From Lachnospiraceae bacterium UBA7093 (GTDB lineage Bacteria > Bacillota > Clostridia > Lachnospirales > Lachnospiraceae), in the NCBI GenBank assembly GCA_002492465.1, contig DKYT01000020.1:1-56078 (forward strand): a stretch of DNA of 56,078 nt. Reading direction: 5' to 3'. The notes below the pieces were generated by a model. That model was not told the origin of the DNA. It ran no database searches and saw nothing but the letters and a program-made list of their open reading frames with translations. Below are positions 1 through 8,750 of the stretch, piece by piece (positions within the stretch are counted from its first letter, which is position 1; every line of letters begins with the position of its first letter). Made by a program: the position numbers and the translations under genes.

Positions 1-117
1 TTTTGAGATAATCAACCATTTTTAGCAAAAAATAATTTAAATGGTAGTAACAAATAAAAAAAGATCATTTTTGTAAGTTCAAAACATAGAACCATATAAT
101 ATTGGGAGGTAAAAAGA

Positions 118-1464
118 ATGAAAGCAATAAAAAAGACGATTGTGTTATTAACCGTGATGTCTCTTTTCATATCCGTTATTTCCGGTTGTTCTAAAACCGA
201 AAACCAAAATCCTGCATCCGACGTTACAGGCAGCACCACAGACAGCGCTGTAGACGATACTGATGAGGTAACCGAGGTTGCATTTTGGGGAGGATGGAAT
301 GGCGCAGATTTAGGGGCTATGCAGGAAATTGTTGAACAGTTCAACCAGTCCCAGGATCGTATTCATGTTACTTTGACAAATTTCAGCTGGGCGGACATGT
401 TTTCAAAACTTGTCACGGAATATGCGGACGGAGTTCCCTGCGATGTTATGGGATTGCATCCCTTTGAGATCGGACAATATGCAGAAATGGGGCTTTTTAA
501 TCCTGAGCCTGTAAAACAACTGAATCTGAATAAAGAAAATTATTCTGACGCTGTATGGAATGGAACCTTTTTTAACGGAACTCAGTATGCCGTTCCTATG
601 GACAGTCATATGCACGGTTTGTTCTACAATACGAAATTACTGGAAGACGCCGGTATTACCAAGATTCCGGAAACAGGTGACGAGCTGGTTGAAGCTGCTC
701 AAAAGCTTACGATTGACAAAAACGGAAAGCATCCGTATGAGGAAGGTTTTGACGTTGACAATATTGTGCAATATGGGCTTGGCATGGGTATGAACCATCA
801 TTTGCTGTTCCAATTTCAAACATTAATGTGCCAGCAGGGAGCGGAACCTTTCAGTGCTGATATGACAGAAGTAACATTTGATGATCAAAAAGCTGTCAAT
901 GCAATGACTTGGTTGCAGGACTTGGTTTTTAAATACCATGTTGCTCCTTTGGGAGAAACTTCCTATTCCGATGATTTTATAAATGGTACAGTTGCAATGG
1001 CAATTGGCGGATCCTGGGATGTGCCTAAAATAAAAAGTTCGGACATTGACTGGGGCGTAACTTTATACCCACAAGTGTTTGAAGGGGAACAGGCATATTG
1101 GGCATCAGCACATATGCTAGTATTTCCCAGCAATAAAAATCCGGATGAAAAGAAAGTGGCTGCTACTGTTGAGTTTGTAAATTGGATATCAGATAATCTG
1201 CAGCTTTGGGCAGATGCGGGATATGTACCCAGCAGCAAACAAATGGAATCTTATGTAAAACAGGATGAAAAAATCAGTATATGGATCGATGCAATGCCTT
1301 ATGTACATTATATGCCTGCCCACCCCAAAGCATCACAGTTATTTAACCAGACGGCACCATGTCCGTTTGTGACGGCATATAGCTCCTTGATTCTTGACAA
1401 TGCCGATCCGGAGGAAGTGGTAAGGCAATTTAAGTCTGACTTAAATGAAATTTTGAAAGATTGA
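118..1464 (+). CDS. Sugar ABC transporter substrate-binding lipoprotein
   Basis: Extracellular solute-binding protein of the carbohydrate (family 1) type, 448 aa. Residues 1-23 form a signal peptide ending in a lipobox (VISGC) with Cys24 as the lipidation site, so it should be anchored outside the membrane. A Ser/Thr/Asp-rich linker follows, then the binding domain starting near EVAFWGGWNG. Two matching permeases and a YhcH gene follow on the same strand. No ATPase gene lies nearby, so a shared MsmK-type ATPase is inferred. The ATG is preceded by GGGAGGT at good spacing. The substrate is not readable from sequence; sialic acid or another amino sugar is suggested only by the YhcH neighbour. 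Confidence 0.9.
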   Translation: MKAIKKTIVLLTVMSLFISVISGCSKTENQNPASDVTGSTTDSAVDDTDEVTEVAFWGGWNGADLGAMQEIVEQFNQSQDRIHVTLTNFSWADMFSKLVTEYADGVPCDVMGLHPFEIGQYAEMGLFNPEPVKQLNLNKENYSDAVWNGTFFNGTQYAVPMDSHMHGLFYNTKLLEDAGITKIPETGDELVEAAQKLTIDKNGKHPYEEGFDVDNIVQYGLGMGMNHHLLFQFQTLMCQQGAEPFSADMTEVTFDDQKAVNAMTWLQDLVFKYHVAPLGETSYSDDFINGTVAMAIGGSWDVPKIKSSDIDWGVTLYPQVFEGEQAYWASAHMLVFPSNKNPDEKKVAATVEFVNWISDNLQLWADAGYVPSSKQMESYVKQDEKISIWIDAMPYVHYMPAHPKASQLFNQTAPCPFVTAYSSLILDNADPEEVVRQFKSDLNEILKD

Positions 1465-1496
1465 CGCATATATTCACGCAATGGCAATAAATTAAG

Positions 1497-1548
1497 GTCA
1501 AGCTGGCTTGACTTTGGCGGCTGCGAGCTGATCATTTGGCGCGCAGCC
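1497..1548 (+). terminator. Intercistronic hairpins after the binding-protein gene
   Basis: Two hairpins lie in the 115-bp gap between the binding protein and the first permease. One is GTCAAG-CTGG-CTTGAC (1497-1512). The other is GGCTGCG (1519-1525) pairing with CGCAGCC (1542-1548), followed by CCTTT. They probably act as a leaky terminator or mRNA-stabilising structure that keeps the binding protein in excess over the permeases, a common arrangement in ABC operons (inference). Confidence 0.5.
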
Positions 1549-1579
1549 CCTTTACACTATGTAAGAAGGGGTGAATTGA

Positions 1580-2440
1580 ATGAAAAAACAAAATATAGCT
1601 GCAATATTTTTTCTGGCACCATATATGATTGTTTTTGTTTTGTTCCGTTTAGGACCAAGTATTGCGGGAATCCTGATCAGCCTCACGGATTGGAATATTA
1701 TTGGGGATATCACGTTTGTAGGATTAAAAAATTTTGAAACCATGTTCAGGTCCGGGCACTTTTGGACGGCATTGATCAATACAGGAAAATTTTCGGTTAT
1801 TGTGGTGCCTGCCGTTGTTATCCTGAGTCTTGCTCTCGCCGTTTTGTTTAATCAAAAATTGCGTTTCAGAGGAATCGCGCGTGCAATTACGATCATTCCA
1901 TATGTATTGATACCCGCCGTGACAGGCGTAATATGGAATTGGATGTATTCCTATAAATCCGGCATCTTAAATTATTATTTGGAAAATGCCGGTTTAAAAC
2001 AGGTGGGCTGGCTGATCGACAAAAAATATGCCCTTATTTCCATTGCAATTGTGATCATATGGTCTTATTTGGGGTATAATATGGTTTTATTTTTGGCCGG
2101 TCTTCAAAATATCCCGGAAGAATTGTTTGAAGCGGCTGTTATAGATGGGGCAACAAAGCGCCAGGCTTTTATGAAGATTACACTGCCCCTTTTAAAGCCC
2201 GTAACATCGTTAGTCATTACCTTAAGCTTTATTAACACTGTGCAGATTTATGACCAAATCTATGTGATGACAAACGGCGGACCGGGCACTTCTACAATGA
2301 CATTGGTGCAATATATGTATACCAGTGCTTTTAAAGACTATGATATGGGATATGGTTCAGCCATTGGAACCACGATTGTTGTAATTTTGGTTGTTGTCTA
2401 TTTTGTGGTAAACAAGCTCTTTAGGACGGAGGTGGATTGA
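1580..2440 (+). CDS. Sugar ABC transporter permease 1 (MalF/UgpA-like)
   Basis: Integral membrane permease of a carbohydrate ABC importer, 286 aa, with about six hydrophobic segments beginning near residue 5. The cytoplasmic coupling loop EAAVIDGATKRQAFMKITLP matches the EAA-x3-G motif that contacts the ATPase. The start ATG follows AAGGGGTG. Its TGA stop overlaps the ATG of the next permease (TGATG), so the two are translationally coupled. It is expected to form a heterodimer with the downstream permease and take sugar from the upstream lipoprotein. Confidence 0.92.
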   Translation: MKKQNIAAIFFLAPYMIVFVLFRLGPSIAGILISLTDWNIIGDITFVGLKNFETMFRSGHFWTALINTGKFSVIVVPAVVILSLALAVLFNQKLRFRGIARAITIIPYVLIPAVTGVIWNWMYSYKSGILNYYLENAGLKQVGWLIDKKYALISIAIVIIWSYLGYNMVLFLAGLQNIPEELFEAAVIDGATKRQAFMKITLPLLKPVTSLVITLSFINTVQIYDQIYVMTNGGPGTSTMTLVQYMYTSAFKDYDMGYGSAIGTTIVVILVVVYFVVNKLFRTEVD

Positions 2441-3273
2441 TGCGTAAATATTTTAGAAAAATACTTCTTTATTTCTGTATGGTGTTTATATTGCTTATAT
2501 TTATGTTTCCACTTGCGTGGGCAGTGGTCTGCTCATTTAAAAGTGAGCTGGAAATCATCAAATGGCCGCCTACCTGGATACCGGAGCAGTTTACGCTTGA
2601 AAATTATCAGTATATGTTAGAACATTATCCATTTGTAAGATGGTCTATAAACAGCATGATTGTTTCGATCAGCGCAACTGTTTTGATTTTATTATTTTCA
2701 TCTATGGCATCCTATGCTTTTGCAAGGCTTAACTTTGTGGGGAAAAAAATTATCTACTCATCGATTATTGCAATGTTGCTGCTGCCAATTCAAGCTTATG
2801 TGATACCGCTGTTTCTAGTTGTCAATAAACTTGGGATGAGAGATACGCTGTCTTCTTTGGTCTTAATCCCTGTGGCAAATGTGACAAGCGTTTATATTCT
2901 GACAAATTTTTATAAAACACTTCCGCGGGAGCTGGAAGAAGCTGCGAGAATTGACGGCTGTAGTTATTTCGGAATTTATTGGAGGATTGACCTTCCATTG
3001 TCAAAAGCAAGCTTGTCTTCCGTGGCAATTTTGTCGTTCATTTCTACATGGAATAGTTTTTTGTGGCCAATGATTACACTTCGGACGGATAAATGGAAGC
3101 CATTGTCAGTAGGTGTGGCGTCTTACGTAGGTTCGTTTTTAAACAGCAATGGATTTCAATATGGTCCATCGCTTGCCGCCGCCTGTATGGCAATTCTTCC
3201 CACGCTTATTGCATATTTATTATTACAGAAAAATTTTGTACAGGGTATTTCCAACACCGGAATAAAAGGATAA
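2440..3273 (+). CDS. Sugar ABC transporter permease 2 (MalG/UgpE-like)
   Basis: Second permease subunit, 277 aa, about six membrane segments, with coupling motif EEAARIDGCSYFGIYWRIDL. The ATG at 2440 is preferred over the in-frame TTG at 2437 because the ribosome site GGAGGTGG sits at 2428-2435 and ATG at 2440 overlaps the upstream stop. It completes the importer with the preceding lipoprotein and permease. A YhcH gene follows about 30 bp downstream in the same transcription unit. Confidence 0.92.
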   Translation: MRKYFRKILLYFCMVFILLIFMFPLAWAVVCSFKSELEIIKWPPTWIPEQFTLENYQYMLEHYPFVRWSINSMIVSISATVLILLFSSMASYAFARLNFVGKKIIYSSIIAMLLLPIQAYVIPLFLVVNKLGMRDTLSSLVLIPVANVTSVYILTNFYKTLPRELEEAARIDGCSYFGIYWRIDLPLSKASLSSVAILSFISTWNSFLWPMITLRTDKWKPLSVGVASYVGSFLNSNGFQYGPSLAAACMAILPTLIAYLLLQKNFVQGISNTGIKG

Positions 3274-3306
3274 TTACGTTTGATACGTCAAAGAAAGGGA
3301 TGGCAT

Positions 3307-3753
3307 ATGATAGCGGACAGATTGGAAAACATAGGTTATTACAAAACTTTAAGCAGTAATTTCGAGGCAGCCGTAGCATTTCTGGAAAAAGCGGATTTCG
3401 ATTCGCTTCCAGTCGAACCCTTTGAAGTAAAGGGAAAAGATGTATATGGATTTGTCGTTGACAGGACTTTGGAAGAGCAGCCGAAGCAGTGGGAAACCCA
3501 CAAAAAATATGCGGATATCCAATTAGTCCTGGAGGGAAATGAATGGATTGGCTGGTGTGTCCTTGATCAGGATTTTTCTTCTTATGACGCGGAAAAGGAT
3601 GTTGCGTTTTCAGAAGATAGGAAGGGGAAAAAATTTACGCTCTGCCCAAATGAGTTTATGATTTTCTTCCCCCAGGATGCGCATATGCCCAATGGACCGG
3701 TAGGCAGAAAATCGCATTCACGTAAGCTGGTGTTAAAGGTAAAACTGGTATAG
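3307..3753 (+). CDS. YhcH/YjgK/YiaL family (DUF386) protein
   Basis: A 148-aa cupin-like protein of the YhcH/YjgK/YiaL family. Family features visible include the segment WETHKKYADIQLVLEG, with a conserved His, and the C-terminal PQDAHMPNGP motif with a second His; these are likely metal ligands. Homologues sit in sialic-acid and other sugar catabolic operons, where some act on sugar anomers. The start at 3307 is chosen because AAGAAAGGGA ends 6 nt before it; an upstream in-frame start at 3280 lacks such a site. It is last in the transporter operon, which suggests processing of the imported sugar. Confidence 0.85.
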   Translation: MIADRLENIGYYKTLSSNFEAAVAFLEKADFDSLPVEPFEVKGKDVYGFVVDRTLEEQPKQWETHKKYADIQLVLEGNEWIGWCVLDQDFSSYDAEKDVAFSEDRKGKKFTLCPNEFMIFFPQDAHMPNGPVGRKSHSRKLVLKVKLV

Positions 3754-3793
3754 CGGCATCACAAAATAAAGAAATCAGATTTTCAAATGCCAG

Positions 3794-3832
3794 AAAGGCG
3801 TATGGTTTACATCATTTGTCCCATGCGCCTTT
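3794..3832. terminator. Bidirectional hairpin between convergent genes
   Basis: AAAGGCGTATGG (3794-3805) pairs with CCATGCGCCTTT (3821-3832) through 12 bp with one G-T wobble. It lies between the convergent YhcH and SGNH genes and overlaps the stop codon of the minus-strand gene. There is no long U tract, so termination efficiency is uncertain. Confidence 0.55.
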
Positions 3833-4856
3833 AAGAGCAGGTTTGCGCTTCCACCGCTTTACGAATCATTTCAACATTGTCATCCCATGATTCATATTTT
3901 TTTTGCCCTCGTCTGTCCGGAATCATAGAAAAAGACTTTAAATATTCTCCCAGATAGGAAGAAAACTTGCAGCTCCCCCAATAGTTCAGGTGAGATTCGT
4001 CGTTAAAGTCACTGCTAAAGTCCAGCCCCATTTCATCGTAATATTCGTTATAATTGATAAAGGGAACTCCTTCTTCCGCCGCAATTTTCTCGATTCTGTT
4101 ATAGGTTCTCTGATCCTCCGCGGTTATAACATAAGGCGCGGCAATGAGTATCAGCCGGCATTCCTTTTCCCTGGTATAAGAAATGATTTTTCGAAGATAT
4201 TCTTCAGATTTTTCTGTCAGCCCGTCACTTCTGTTCTCGGAAATAGAAGGTCTTTGCTGGGTCTTTTTGCTCCAGTAGGGAGTATAGCCCTTAAACGCCT
4301 CCTTTTTTTCTCCGTCCCAGAAAAAACTTTCAAAATCTTCTTTCTCCAATTCGTCATATCTACTGTGATACACGGCGAAGGATGGAAAATACTGGGATAT
4401 TTTCTGGGGTTCCACGCTGACGGAAAGCATTTCCAGTTTATTCAGGGAAAAGCGCATTCCATATATGTTTTCCGAAATCCAGCCGTATTGATAGTCCTCC
4501 TTAAATCTTGCAGGCGCATACATATCTAATACGATCACCTTGGGCGTCTGATATTTGTACAGTTCCCTCAGATAATAATAGGTCATCCACAAGGGCTGCT
4601 CCGCCCCACTGTAATCATATGCGGCTATCCCATACTCTTCCCATAAAAGCCCGGTATTGACATTGCAATGGATATGGCTGCTTCCCATCATTACCACGTC
4701 GATGGACTGCCTGGGCTGCCAATATAAGCCTTCATTCTGATTAATACCATGCTGGGATTTGACACGGAAGATGCTTGCTATCAAATAAAAGGTCAGGGCA
4801 AGAAGCAGTATAAATCCGGCTCTGGTCATGTTCTTTTTTAGGCGCTCTCTCATCAT
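3831..4856 (-). CDS. Membrane-anchored SGNH/DltD-like protein, MBOAT partner
   Basis: A 341-aa protein with one N-terminal membrane segment (about residues 12-30) and an extracytoplasmic SGNH-hydrolase-like domain. The block containing GSSH (Ser60-His61) gives the likely nucleophile, and DESHLNYWG near the C terminus gives the Asp-x-x-His pair. Such proteins pair with MBOAT acyltransferases to move acyl groups onto exported polysaccharides. The ATG at 4856 follows AGAGGTTGAT and lies 8 bp after the stop of the MBOAT gene, so they form an operon. The longer open frame up to 5039 runs inside the MBOAT gene and is rejected. The exact acceptor is unknown. Confidence 0.82.
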   Translation of the reverse strand: MMRERLKKNMTRAGFILLLALTFYLIASIFRVKSQHGINQNEGLYWQPRQSIDVVMMGSSHIHCNVNTGLLWEEYGIAAYDYSGAEQPLWMTYYYLRELYKYQTPKVIVLDMYAPARFKEDYQYGWISENIYGMRFSLNKLEMLSVSVEPQKISQYFPSFAVYHSRYDELEKEDFESFFWDGEKKEAFKGYTPYWSKKTQQRPSISENRSDGLTEKSEEYLRKIISYTREKECRLILIAAPYVITAEDQRTYNRIEKIAAEEGVPFINYNEYYDEMGLDFSSDFNDESHLNYWGSCKFSSYLGEYLKSFSMIPDRRGQKKYESWDDNVEMIRKAVEAQTCS

Positions 4857-4864
4857 ATCAACCT

Positions 4865-6301
4865 CTAAAACTGCATATAAATAAACTGCTCTGCATGATA
4901 ACCCGGTCCATACATTCCAAAAATAAAAATAGCAATTACCAACAGATAAAAAACCAGATACCGCATTGCATTTTGTTTCTGCTGAATCAGCACCGGGAAA
5001 TGAAGCTTTCTCCTGCTGCAAAGCCCCTCCACCAACCAAACTACCCCAATCCCGAAAGCCATCAGCACTATTTCAAAAACGCTCAGCCGCATATCGTCTT
5101 TGATTTGCCCCCATTGTTCCGGATGGATACCTGCTGTAAACATCCGAAGCACATAGTAGAATGCCGCTTTGAGACTGGACGCCCTGAAAAAGATCCAGGC
5201 AAACGCCACGGCAAGAAACGTAAGTATTCTTCCTCCCTTCACCTTCCAGCCCTTCCGCTTTCCCAATGCTTCCGCCACAGAATAGATTCCGTGTAACAGC
5301 CCCCATGCCACAAAATTCAAACCGGCTCCATGCCACATACCGCACACCAGAAATACTACCATCGTATTCGCACATTTTCGGACAAACCCTTTTCGATTGC
5401 CTCCCAGGGGAATGTAAATATAATCCCTAAGCCAGCTGCTTAAAGAAATATGCCATCTACGCCAAAAGTCGGTAATACATGATGCAAAATAAGGCGCTTT
5501 GAAATTTTCCGTGAGACGGATTCCGAAAATTCCGGCACAGCCTATTGCAATATAAGAATAGCCTGCAAAATCACAATAAATCTGAATGGTATAAAAAAGC
5601 ATGCCCAGCGCAAGCCAAAAACTGTCAAAATAGGCAGTACCCTCAAAGATCTGGTTAACCGTCACGGCAAGCCTGTCCGCGACCACCATTTTCATGAAAT
5701 ATCCCCATAATATATAAGCAGATGCCGTAGACAATCTTCCTCTGTCTTTCAATGTCACCTGACTAAGCGCTTTTATCTGAGGCATGAAATCTCTGGCATT
5801 CTCAATAGGACCGCTTACCAGTTTAGGAAAAAAAGCAAGATAACAGCTAAAATATAAAAAACTTTTCTCCGCTTTCATCTTTCCCACATATATGTCCGTC
5901 AAATAGCCGATTACCTGAAACAGATAAAAGGACAATCCCACCGGCATGACTAAACCCCGCAGAATGTCTTCTGGCAATCCCGCTTTCAGACTCAAAATTT
6001 CCCCATAGCAAGGCACATATTTGTAAATACATAAGATTAAAATATAAATACCAATCCCAACTACCGCCTGTATTTTTCCAGCACGTTTTTGCCCTCTTGC
6101 ACACGACCTTTCGATCCTTCTTCCCAGCATCCAGGCGCTAAGGGAAATCAAGGCAAGCACCCACAGCGCCCGCAGATCTATCCATCCACAGAAAGCATAG
6201 CTGGCAAAGAGCAAAAGCGCAGGTCTTCCTTTTCCCGGCAGCAAAAAAAACAATGCGGCAACAATCCCCAAAAAAAGGGGAAAAATCATCGACGTAAACA
6301 A
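4865..6301 (-). CDS. MBOAT family O-acyltransferase (AlgI/PatA-like)
   Basis: Polytopic membrane-bound O-acyltransferase, 478 aa from the chosen start. The signature block FWRRWHISLSSWLRDYIYIP, the PLGGNRKG motif and CGMWHGAGLNF with the catalytic His are all present. It likely transfers acetyl or another acyl group across the membrane to a surface glycan together with the downstream SGNH protein. Start choice: TTG at 6301 has GGGAGG 10 nt upstream and gives LFTS at the N terminus, matching the second MBOAT in this window (MLFNS). GTG at 6319 and ATG at 6289 are alternatives. Confidence 0.88.
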   Translation of the reverse strand: MFTSMIFPLFLGIVAALFFLLPGKGRPALLLFASYAFCGWIDLRALWVLALISLSAWMLGRRIERSCARGQKRAGKIQAVVGIGIYILILCIYKYVPCYGEILSLKAGLPEDILRGLVMPVGLSFYLFQVIGYLTDIYVGKMKAEKSFLYFSCYLAFFPKLVSGPIENARDFMPQIKALSQVTLKDRGRLSTASAYILWGYFMKMVVADRLAVTVNQIFEGTAYFDSFWLALGMLFYTIQIYCDFAGYSYIAIGCAGIFGIRLTENFKAPYFASCITDFWRRWHISLSSWLRDYIYIPLGGNRKGFVRKCANTMVVFLVCGMWHGAGLNFVAWGLLHGIYSVAEALGKRKGWKVKGGRILTFLAVAFAWIFFRASSLKAAFYYVLRMFTAGIHPEQWGQIKDDMRLSVFEIVLMAFGIGVVWLVEGLCSRRKLHFPVLIQQKQNAMRYLVFYLLVIAIFIFGMYGPGYHAEQFIYMQF

Positions 6302-6484
6302 GACTTTTTCGCCTCCCACAACTTCATTTTTATTGTGTTATTTCACGCTCTTATAAATGCCGCCTGTCTTCTCACAGGAATCGAATTTTGCCTCTGCGCA
6401 AAAAGGGATTCCTTTAAAAGCTTGGCTTTTACACAAACTGATTTCCCAAAAACCAGCCGCCGTTTTATACTGAAATTAGTATAA

Positions 6485-6515
6485 CAAAAAAGAAGCCTTT
6501 TTATAGACTTCTTTT
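6485..6515 (-). terminator. Rho-independent terminator (minus strand)
   Basis: Read on the minus strand, AAAAGAAG and CTTCTTTT form an 8-bp stem (6488-6495 with 6508-6515) followed by T-rich sequence. It lies just past the stop of the gene at 6543-8750 and separates it from the MBOAT operon. The surrounding 241-bp gap (6302-6542) holds nothing else I can support. Confidence 0.6.
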
Positions 6516-6542
6516 CCAAAATTAAGAAAGATTAAGAATTTT

Positions 6543-8750
6543 TTAATCTTCATTTAAAGGAAGCACAAGGAAATCCTCTCCCTTTTCCAATTTTTCCATC
6601 CCCTCCTTCAGCCATCCGCTGATACTGTCATCATACTCCCCCGATTCCAGCATAACCTCTACAAATTCAGCACGAATGCACAAATAACGGGAGCCGTAGT
6701 AGGTTTCTTTCACCCTCTCAAGAGTATCTTCAGGCGTGATGGTTCCCTCCACCACATCCGGACGGTAATAAGAAGACCTGAAATCAATATCGTTAAATAT
6801 AACCACCGACCGCTCCGGTATTTCCTTGTAGGCGTTCTTCCACTGTTCCGTAACCTGACTGTAGTAGCCTCCGGACTGTTCCATACCGCCGTTTTCAAAA
6901 ACGCTCCACACAGCAAGGATCACCAGCACACTGACCGCCCCTGCAAAAAAGTGAAATCCCTTTTTTCCCTTAATATAAGGCAGTAAAAGTCCCAAAATTC
7001 CAATGCAGAAAAGAAAACTTGCAGGCTCAAAAAAACGGAAATAGAAGGTATCCATAGAAGAAACGTAACGGATCCCAATAAAAATCACATAATACGCTGC
7101 CGCCATGGTTAACAGCACGGATTCTCTGGTCAAATGTTTACAGTTTCTGATCACAAGCCAAAGCAGCCCCGCATACAATCCCACCAACACAAACAGCTTA
7201 ATGTGGAAGGGAAACTCTTCCATCAGGTTGGGAATCTGCAGGGAGAAAATGTTGAAAAATTCCGTCAAAAGACTTTCTATCAGGTCGTTGGTCAGTTTTT
7301 CATAATCGTCCCACCACATGGTTCTGCTGACACCGGACGCCATGCCGTTCATCACCTTATTCATCAAAAGATAACCCATTGAAAGGCTGCCGGAAATAAA
7401 CGCCGTAAGGGTAAGCCCCGCCGCCTTTTTTATAACCCCTTTATCCCGGTTCTTCCTGTAAGCCACAAGCAGGTACAAAATATAGCCCCCGGTTACCATC
7501 CACACATAAATCCCAAAATATCTGGTCAAAAAACAGCCAAGCCCCAGTACTCCCAACAGCACATACCATTTTGCCCGGCTCTCCTCTTCCTTCAATATGC
7601 GGGCTAGCACAAGGGCAAAGCCCAGCATAAACAGCATAAACGGTATCTCACTCCAGGTATAATAGGCAAGGTTCAAAAAACCAATATTGGTCAGACACAA
7701 GCTGTAAATCCACGCATCCTTTTTGAAACACAGGCGCAGAAGCAGGAGAATTCCCCCCACAAGAAGCATGGTCAAAATTTTGGAGGCAAGGTAGGCGTTG
7801 GTTTTTGTAACCGCCATCACCAGGGCGATCATCGCCGGGTACCCAATGGGCCAATTGGCAAACCAGGAATCATAGCCTGCCATCCGGTCATAGGCAAAGC
7901 CATTCCCGCCTGCAAGGTTCACCGCCTCTCTCAGGTATCCGGCGGAGTCGGAGGAAATATAAATGCCTTTTACATATGCTCTGCTGTAGATGCTGACGCA
8001 CAACGCCCCAAAAAGCAGAAGCAAAAACAGATCGCTTCCATATCTGCGGAAAAAGGCGGAAAAAGGAATTCGCTTCCAAGCATTCCAAAGCCTCTCAAAG
8101 CCAAACAGCACGCCCAGAATTCCAAGCACTGCCGCCAGAATACACATCTGCCTGGAATAATAGAGGATCTCACCATAAGTAACCGCAGTGTCCTCCACCA
8201 GGTTAACACCCAGGGAAATCCCGCATCCCACCGGCTCCCCCTTTTTACTCACCTGCTCTTCAAAGGGCAGCTCTTCCAGCCCTCCCTCCAGCGTCTGCAT
8301 AAAATAGGGCTGGCTTCCGTCGGCAAGCACAGAGAGCAGGTACTCTTCTCCCTGAACCATCCGGAAATCTGCGGAAACCAGAAACCATTCCCCCGGCGTA
8401 ATCGTCTGCGCCGGTATGACCTGGTTCATCAGCAGATTGGATCCCTTGTCTGTGACGGCAACCCGCACTGTTCCGCTGCTTTCCTCCGAAAGATTGACCA
8501 GCAGAAGCCAAAAACCGCCTACCCCAACGTCTTCCTTCGCCTTAAGGGACACCTCCAAAGGCTCCCCCTCCTCGCAGGTCACGTAAACCGGTTGGTCAAC
8601 GATCTGCGGAAGCACTTCCGCGGTTCGCCGTCCATTCTGCGCCGTGTGATTTAAAATCAGCATTGCCGCTCCCAGCAAGCATAAAATTCCTCCAATAGAG
8701 ACAGCCTTTCGGATCCTTTGCCTGATCATTTCTATTTTCCTCATTTCCAT
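6543..8750 (-). CDS. GT-C fold membrane glycosyltransferase-like protein (GT39/ArnT type)
   Basis: A 735-aa polytopic protein. It has an N-terminal membrane segment (about 15-35), an extracytoplasmic beta-rich domain to about 200, then roughly ten membrane segments. The loop SSDSAGYLREAVNLAGGNGF resembles the first catalytic loop of GT39/GT83-like enzymes, which use polyprenyl-phosphate sugars on the outer membrane face. It overlaps the upstream oxidoreductase stop by 10 bp; a second ATG at 8744 overlaps that stop as ATGA and is an equally good start. The donor and acceptor are unknown. It is probably a late glycan-decorating transferase. Confidence 0.75.
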   Translation of the reverse strand: MEMRKIEMIRQRIRKAVSIGGILCLLGAAMLILNHTAQNGRRTAEVLPQIVDQPVYVTCEEGEPLEVSLKAKEDVGVGGFWLLLVNLSEESSGTVRVAVTDKGSNLLMNQVIPAQTITPGEWFLVSADFRMVQGEEYLLSVLADGSQPYFMQTLEGGLEELPFEEQVSKKGEPVGCGISLGVNLVEDTAVTYGEILYYSRQMCILAAVLGILGVLFGFERLWNAWKRIPFSAFFRRYGSDLFLLLLFGALCVSIYSRAYVKGIYISSDSAGYLREAVNLAGGNGFAYDRMAGYDSWFANWPIGYPAMIALVMAVTKTNAYLASKILTMLLVGGILLLLRLCFKKDAWIYSLCLTNIGFLNLAYYTWSEIPFMLFMLGFALVLARILKEEESRAKWYVLLGVLGLGCFLTRYFGIYVWMVTGGYILYLLVAYRKNRDKGVIKKAAGLTLTAFISGSLSMGYLLMNKVMNGMASGVSRTMWWDDYEKLTNDLIESLLTEFFNIFSLQIPNLMEEFPFHIKLFVLVGLYAGLLWLVIRNCKHLTRESVLLTMAAAYYVIFIGIRYVSSMDTFYFRFFEPASFLFCIGILGLLLPYIKGKKGFHFFAGAVSVLVILAVWSVFENGGMEQSGGYYSQVTEQWKNAYKEIPERSVVIFNDIDFRSSYYRPDVVEGTITPEDTLERVKETYYGSRYLCIRAEFVEVMLESGEYDDSISGWLKEGMEKLEKGEDFLVLPLNED

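Noticed and set aside
71..100. TTGTAA-18-TATAAT as the promoter of the binding-protein gene
   Set aside because: The predicted transcript would begin inside the ribosome-binding site, leaving almost no leader, so the match is probably chance; the true promoter may be upstream of the window.
4857..5039. N-terminal extension of the SGNH gene
   Set aside because: It lies in another frame inside the conserved MBOAT C terminus and has no ribosome site; the ATG at 4856 has one and places the membrane anchor correctly.
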